A stretch of 7,802 nucleotides of DNA from Burkholderiaceae bacterium (GTDB lineage Bacteria; Pseudomonadota; Gammaproteobacteria; Burkholderiales; Burkholderiaceae_C), in NCBI GenBank assembly GCA_031256125.1, contig JAIRRE010000281.1, forward strand, positions 1 to 7,802, read 5' to 3'. Each line of letters begins with the position of its first letter. The first letter of the stretch is position 1. Below the pieces are notes generated by a model. That model saw only the letters and a list, made by a program, of their open reading frames with translations. It ran no database searches and had not been told where the DNA came from. The translations under genes and the position numbers were made by a program. Positions 5,944 through 7,802 of this stretch are shown piece after piece.

Positions 5944-7802
5944 TTACTGGTAGGACTGCCAACGCCTGGCAGCCTCGGGCTGCCCGCGTTCAACGAGCCA
6001 CTGGGCCGGCCAGGCATCGCCCAGCTCGGCGCGGAGCTTGCGGATACAGCCCAGGCTTTCCGGGTCGGACGCCCCGACGAAGGCCAGTTCGGCTCTTGAG
6101 AGGCCCAGCTCGAACTGGCGCTTGCCGTCCGGGTGAACCATGTAGTAATCGCGCTTGGGCACCCCTTGGGCGACGATCTGGATTTGCCGGTCATTGAGGC
6201 CCATGCGCTCATAGAGCGGACGCACGTTGTCGGTGACGGCCTCGGCGTTGGCCAGAAGAATCTTGGTCGGGCACGACTCGAACACCACGTCGGCAATGCC
6301 CGAACGGTTCAAGTCCGCCAGCGACTGGGTGCTGAACACCACGGCGGCATTGCGCTTGCGCAGCACTTTGAGCCACTCGAGGATCTTTTGCCGGAACACC
6401 GGGTGATCCAGCATCTTCCAGGCTTCGTCCAAAAGCAGCAGGGTGGGCTGGCCCTTGAGGCGCTGCTCCAGCCGGCGAAACAGGTACAGCAGGGCCGGCA
6501 AGAGTTGCTGCTCGCCCTTTTGCATCAGGTGTTCCAGTTCAAAGACCTGAAAACGGTCTTCGCGCAAGGCGTCGCTTTGCGCGTCGAGCAACTTGCCGCC
6601 CGCCCCGCGCAACGTGTAAGGGTGCAGGGCGTCGCGCAGTTCCTGATCCTGCAAGGTCAGTACGTAATTGGTCAGGGTGCGCTCGGCGGGCTGGCTGGTG
6701 GCTTTGGCCAGGTCCAGCACGGCCTGGTAAATGCGCTTGCGGTGTCCCGGCGTGATGGCTACGTTCTGAAGCAAGGCCAATCCCTCGATCCACCCGGCGG
6801 CCCAATCCTGTTCGTCCGGTTCGTGGATCCGCCCCAGCGGGCAAAACGCCAGGTCTTCGGTGGTGTCACCGGCAATGTCGTAGTGCTCGCCGCCCGCAGC
6901 CCAAACCAGCGGCTGCATGGAATAGCCCTTGTCGAAGGCAAACACCTGAGCGCCCGGATAGCGGAATTGCTGCGCCGCAATAAGACCCAGCAGGGTCGAT
7001 TTGCCCGCGCCGGTCGGCCCCACGATCACCGTGTGCCCCAAATCGCCCGCGTGCAACGTGGCGCGAAACGGGGTGGCCCCATCGGTTTTGGCGAAGAACA
7101 GCGGCGGGGAATGCTCCGGGTAGAACGGGCACGGATGCTCGTCCGGCCCGGCCCAGACTGCGGTAAAGGGCAGCAGGTGCGCCAGATTGAGCGTATGCAC
7201 CAGCGGGCGGCGCACGTTGGCCACCGTGTTGCCGGGGAGCGTGCCCATCCAGGCTTCGACGGCGTTCACGCTCTCGATGCGCGCGCCAAACCCGTGCTGG
7301 CGGATAAAGGTGGCCACTTCCCGGCTGCTTTGCTCCAGTAGGGCCGGATCGGTGTGCGCCAGCAGGATGACGCTGGTGTAGTACCCGTAGAGCACCTGGC
7401 CACTGGCGTTCTCCGCGAGCGCGTCCACGGTGTCATTGGTCATGCCCACCGCGTCCAGATTGAAGTGCGAAACCTGGCCGCCTTGCGACTGGCGGAAGTG
7501 GTTCAACATCGAAATGCGCTTGTTGGACCACTTGGAGCGGTACTTGTTGATGATCTTCTCGGCTTGCAGCATGTCCAGCGCGATAAAGCGCGTGCTCCAG
7601 CGGTATTCGATGGGCATCCGCGAGAGAAAATCCATCAGGCCCGGATGGCTGTTGGCGGGAAGCTGGGAGATTTCCAGGCACGTCACCCCGTATTCGTCGA
7701 TGAACGGCACGAACCCCGGCAGAAAGTCGTGCGCCCCCAGCACGGAATCCAGATACAGGGGCACTTCGCCGAACACCAGCGGCCGGAAATGCCCCGGCAT
7801 GG
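5944..7802 (-). CDS. trbE: TrbE, VirB4-family conjugation ATPase (partial, N-terminus beyond window)
   Basis: The visible 618 residues are the C-terminal part of a protein whose RP4 homologue has about 850, so roughly 230 N-terminal residues lie past the right edge. Numbered from the first full codon (7800), about 1-225 is the end of the CagE/TrbE/VirB4 N-terminal domain. The ATPase domain follows, with Walker A GPTGAGKS at 261-268 (nt 6997-7020), Walker B LLLLDEAW with Asp458-Glu459, and a VVFSTQSLADL motif shortly after. The C-terminus (YMVHPDGKRQFELGLS and following) is typical of the family. It is expected to sit at the cytoplasmic face of the inner membrane and hydrolyse ATP to drive pilus biogenesis and substrate transfer. 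Catalytic residues are intact and there is no frameshift. The ATG at 7800 is not proposed as the start. Next in the operon is trbJ, 22 bp downstream. Confidence 0.96.
   Translation of the reverse strand, partial: MPGHFRPLVFGEVPLYLDSVLGAHDFLPGFVPFIDEYGVTCLEISQLPANSHPGLMDFLSRMPIEYRWSTRFIALDMLQAEKIINKYRSKWSNKRISMLNHFRQSQGGQVSHFNLDAVGMTNDTVDALAENASGQVLYGYYTSVILLAHTDPALLEQSSREVATFIRQHGFGARIESVNAVEAWMGTLPGNTVANVRRPLVHTLNLAHLLPFTAVWAGPDEHPCPFYPEHSPPLFFAKTDGATPFRATLHAGDLGHTVIVGPTGAGKSTLLGLIAAQQFRYPGAQVFAFDKGYSMQPLVWAAGGEHYDIAGDTTEDLAFCPLGRIHEPDEQDWAAGWIEGLALLQNVAITPGHRKRIYQAVLDLAKATSQPAERTLTNYVLTLQDQELRDALHPYTLRGAGGKLLDAQSDALREDRFQVFELEHLMQKGEQQLLPALLYLFRRLEQRLKGQPTLLLLDEAWKMLDHPVFRQKILEWLKVLRKRNAAVVFSTQSLADLNRSGIADVVFESCPTKILLANAEAVTDNVRPLYERMGLNDRQIQIVAQGVPKRDYYMVHPDGKRQFELGLSRAELAFVGASDPESLGCIRKLRAELGDAWPAQWLVERGQPEAARRWQSYQ

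Noticed and set aside
5922..6296. Extension of the trbJ frame 125 codons upstream into trbE.
   Set aside because: This part overlaps the conserved C-terminus of trbE and lacks family similarity. The ATG at 5921 has a ribosome binding site and a signal peptide.
6133..7341. Plus-strand open frame of about 400 codons opposite trbE.
   Set aside because: It is antisense to an unmistakable VirB4 ATPase, and long antisense frames are common in GC-rich coding DNA. It shows no recognisable domain.
1..7802. An undescribed defence, retron or CRISPR-like system.
   Set aside because: Essentially every base from 161 to 7802 is assigned to known Trb family genes. No array, reverse transcriptase, nuclease or unexplained non-coding stretch is present.

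Overview
The window is almost entirely part of a P-type (Trb, RP4/Ti-like) conjugative type IV secretion operon, read on the minus strand. Six genes lie in transcription order from right to left: trbE (C-terminal 618 codons, cut by the right edge), trbJ, trbL, trbF, trbG and trbI. All are open and intact inside the window, each has a recognisable family core, and gaps are only 10 to 42 bp. They look like one functional polycistronic unit whose promoter and first genes (presumably trbB, C, D and the start of trbE) lie beyond position 7802.

The order E-J-L-F-G-I differs from RP4 (E-F-G-H-I-J-K-L). It matches the arrangement I recall for Tn4371-family integrative conjugative elements, and for Ti-plasmid trb operons with trbK and trbH removed. 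The host is probably a high-GC Gram-negative proteobacterium, most likely beta or gamma. This rests on high GC, GC-rich third codon positions, and the need for an outer membrane (TrbG is a VirB9-type protein). The sequence does not show whether the element is a plasmid or a chromosomal ICE.

Layout: 1-151 (+) is the 3' end of an unidentified gene with a basic C-terminus, convergent with trbI. 161-1480 (-) is trbI; 1492-2550 (-) trbG; 2593-3354 (-) trbF; 3365-5155 (-) trbL; 5169-5921 (-) trbJ; 5944-7802 (-) trbE. No stretch over 300 bases lacks a gene. I see no tRNA, rRNA, insertion sequence, CRISPR array, oriT or att site.

By homology, TrbE is the ATPase that powers assembly and transfer. TrbJ is the VirB5-like pilus-associated protein. 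TrbL (VirB6-like) and TrbF (VirB8-like) form the inner-membrane platform. TrbG (VirB9-like) and TrbI (VirB10-like) form the envelope-spanning core channel. The main oddities are no room for trbK (entry exclusion) or trbH (VirB7-like lipoprotein), a long low-complexity tail on TrbL with a small tandem duplication, and several periplasmic cysteines in TrbG and TrbI. I found no convincing undescribed system; the window reads as a well-preserved member of a known transfer family.
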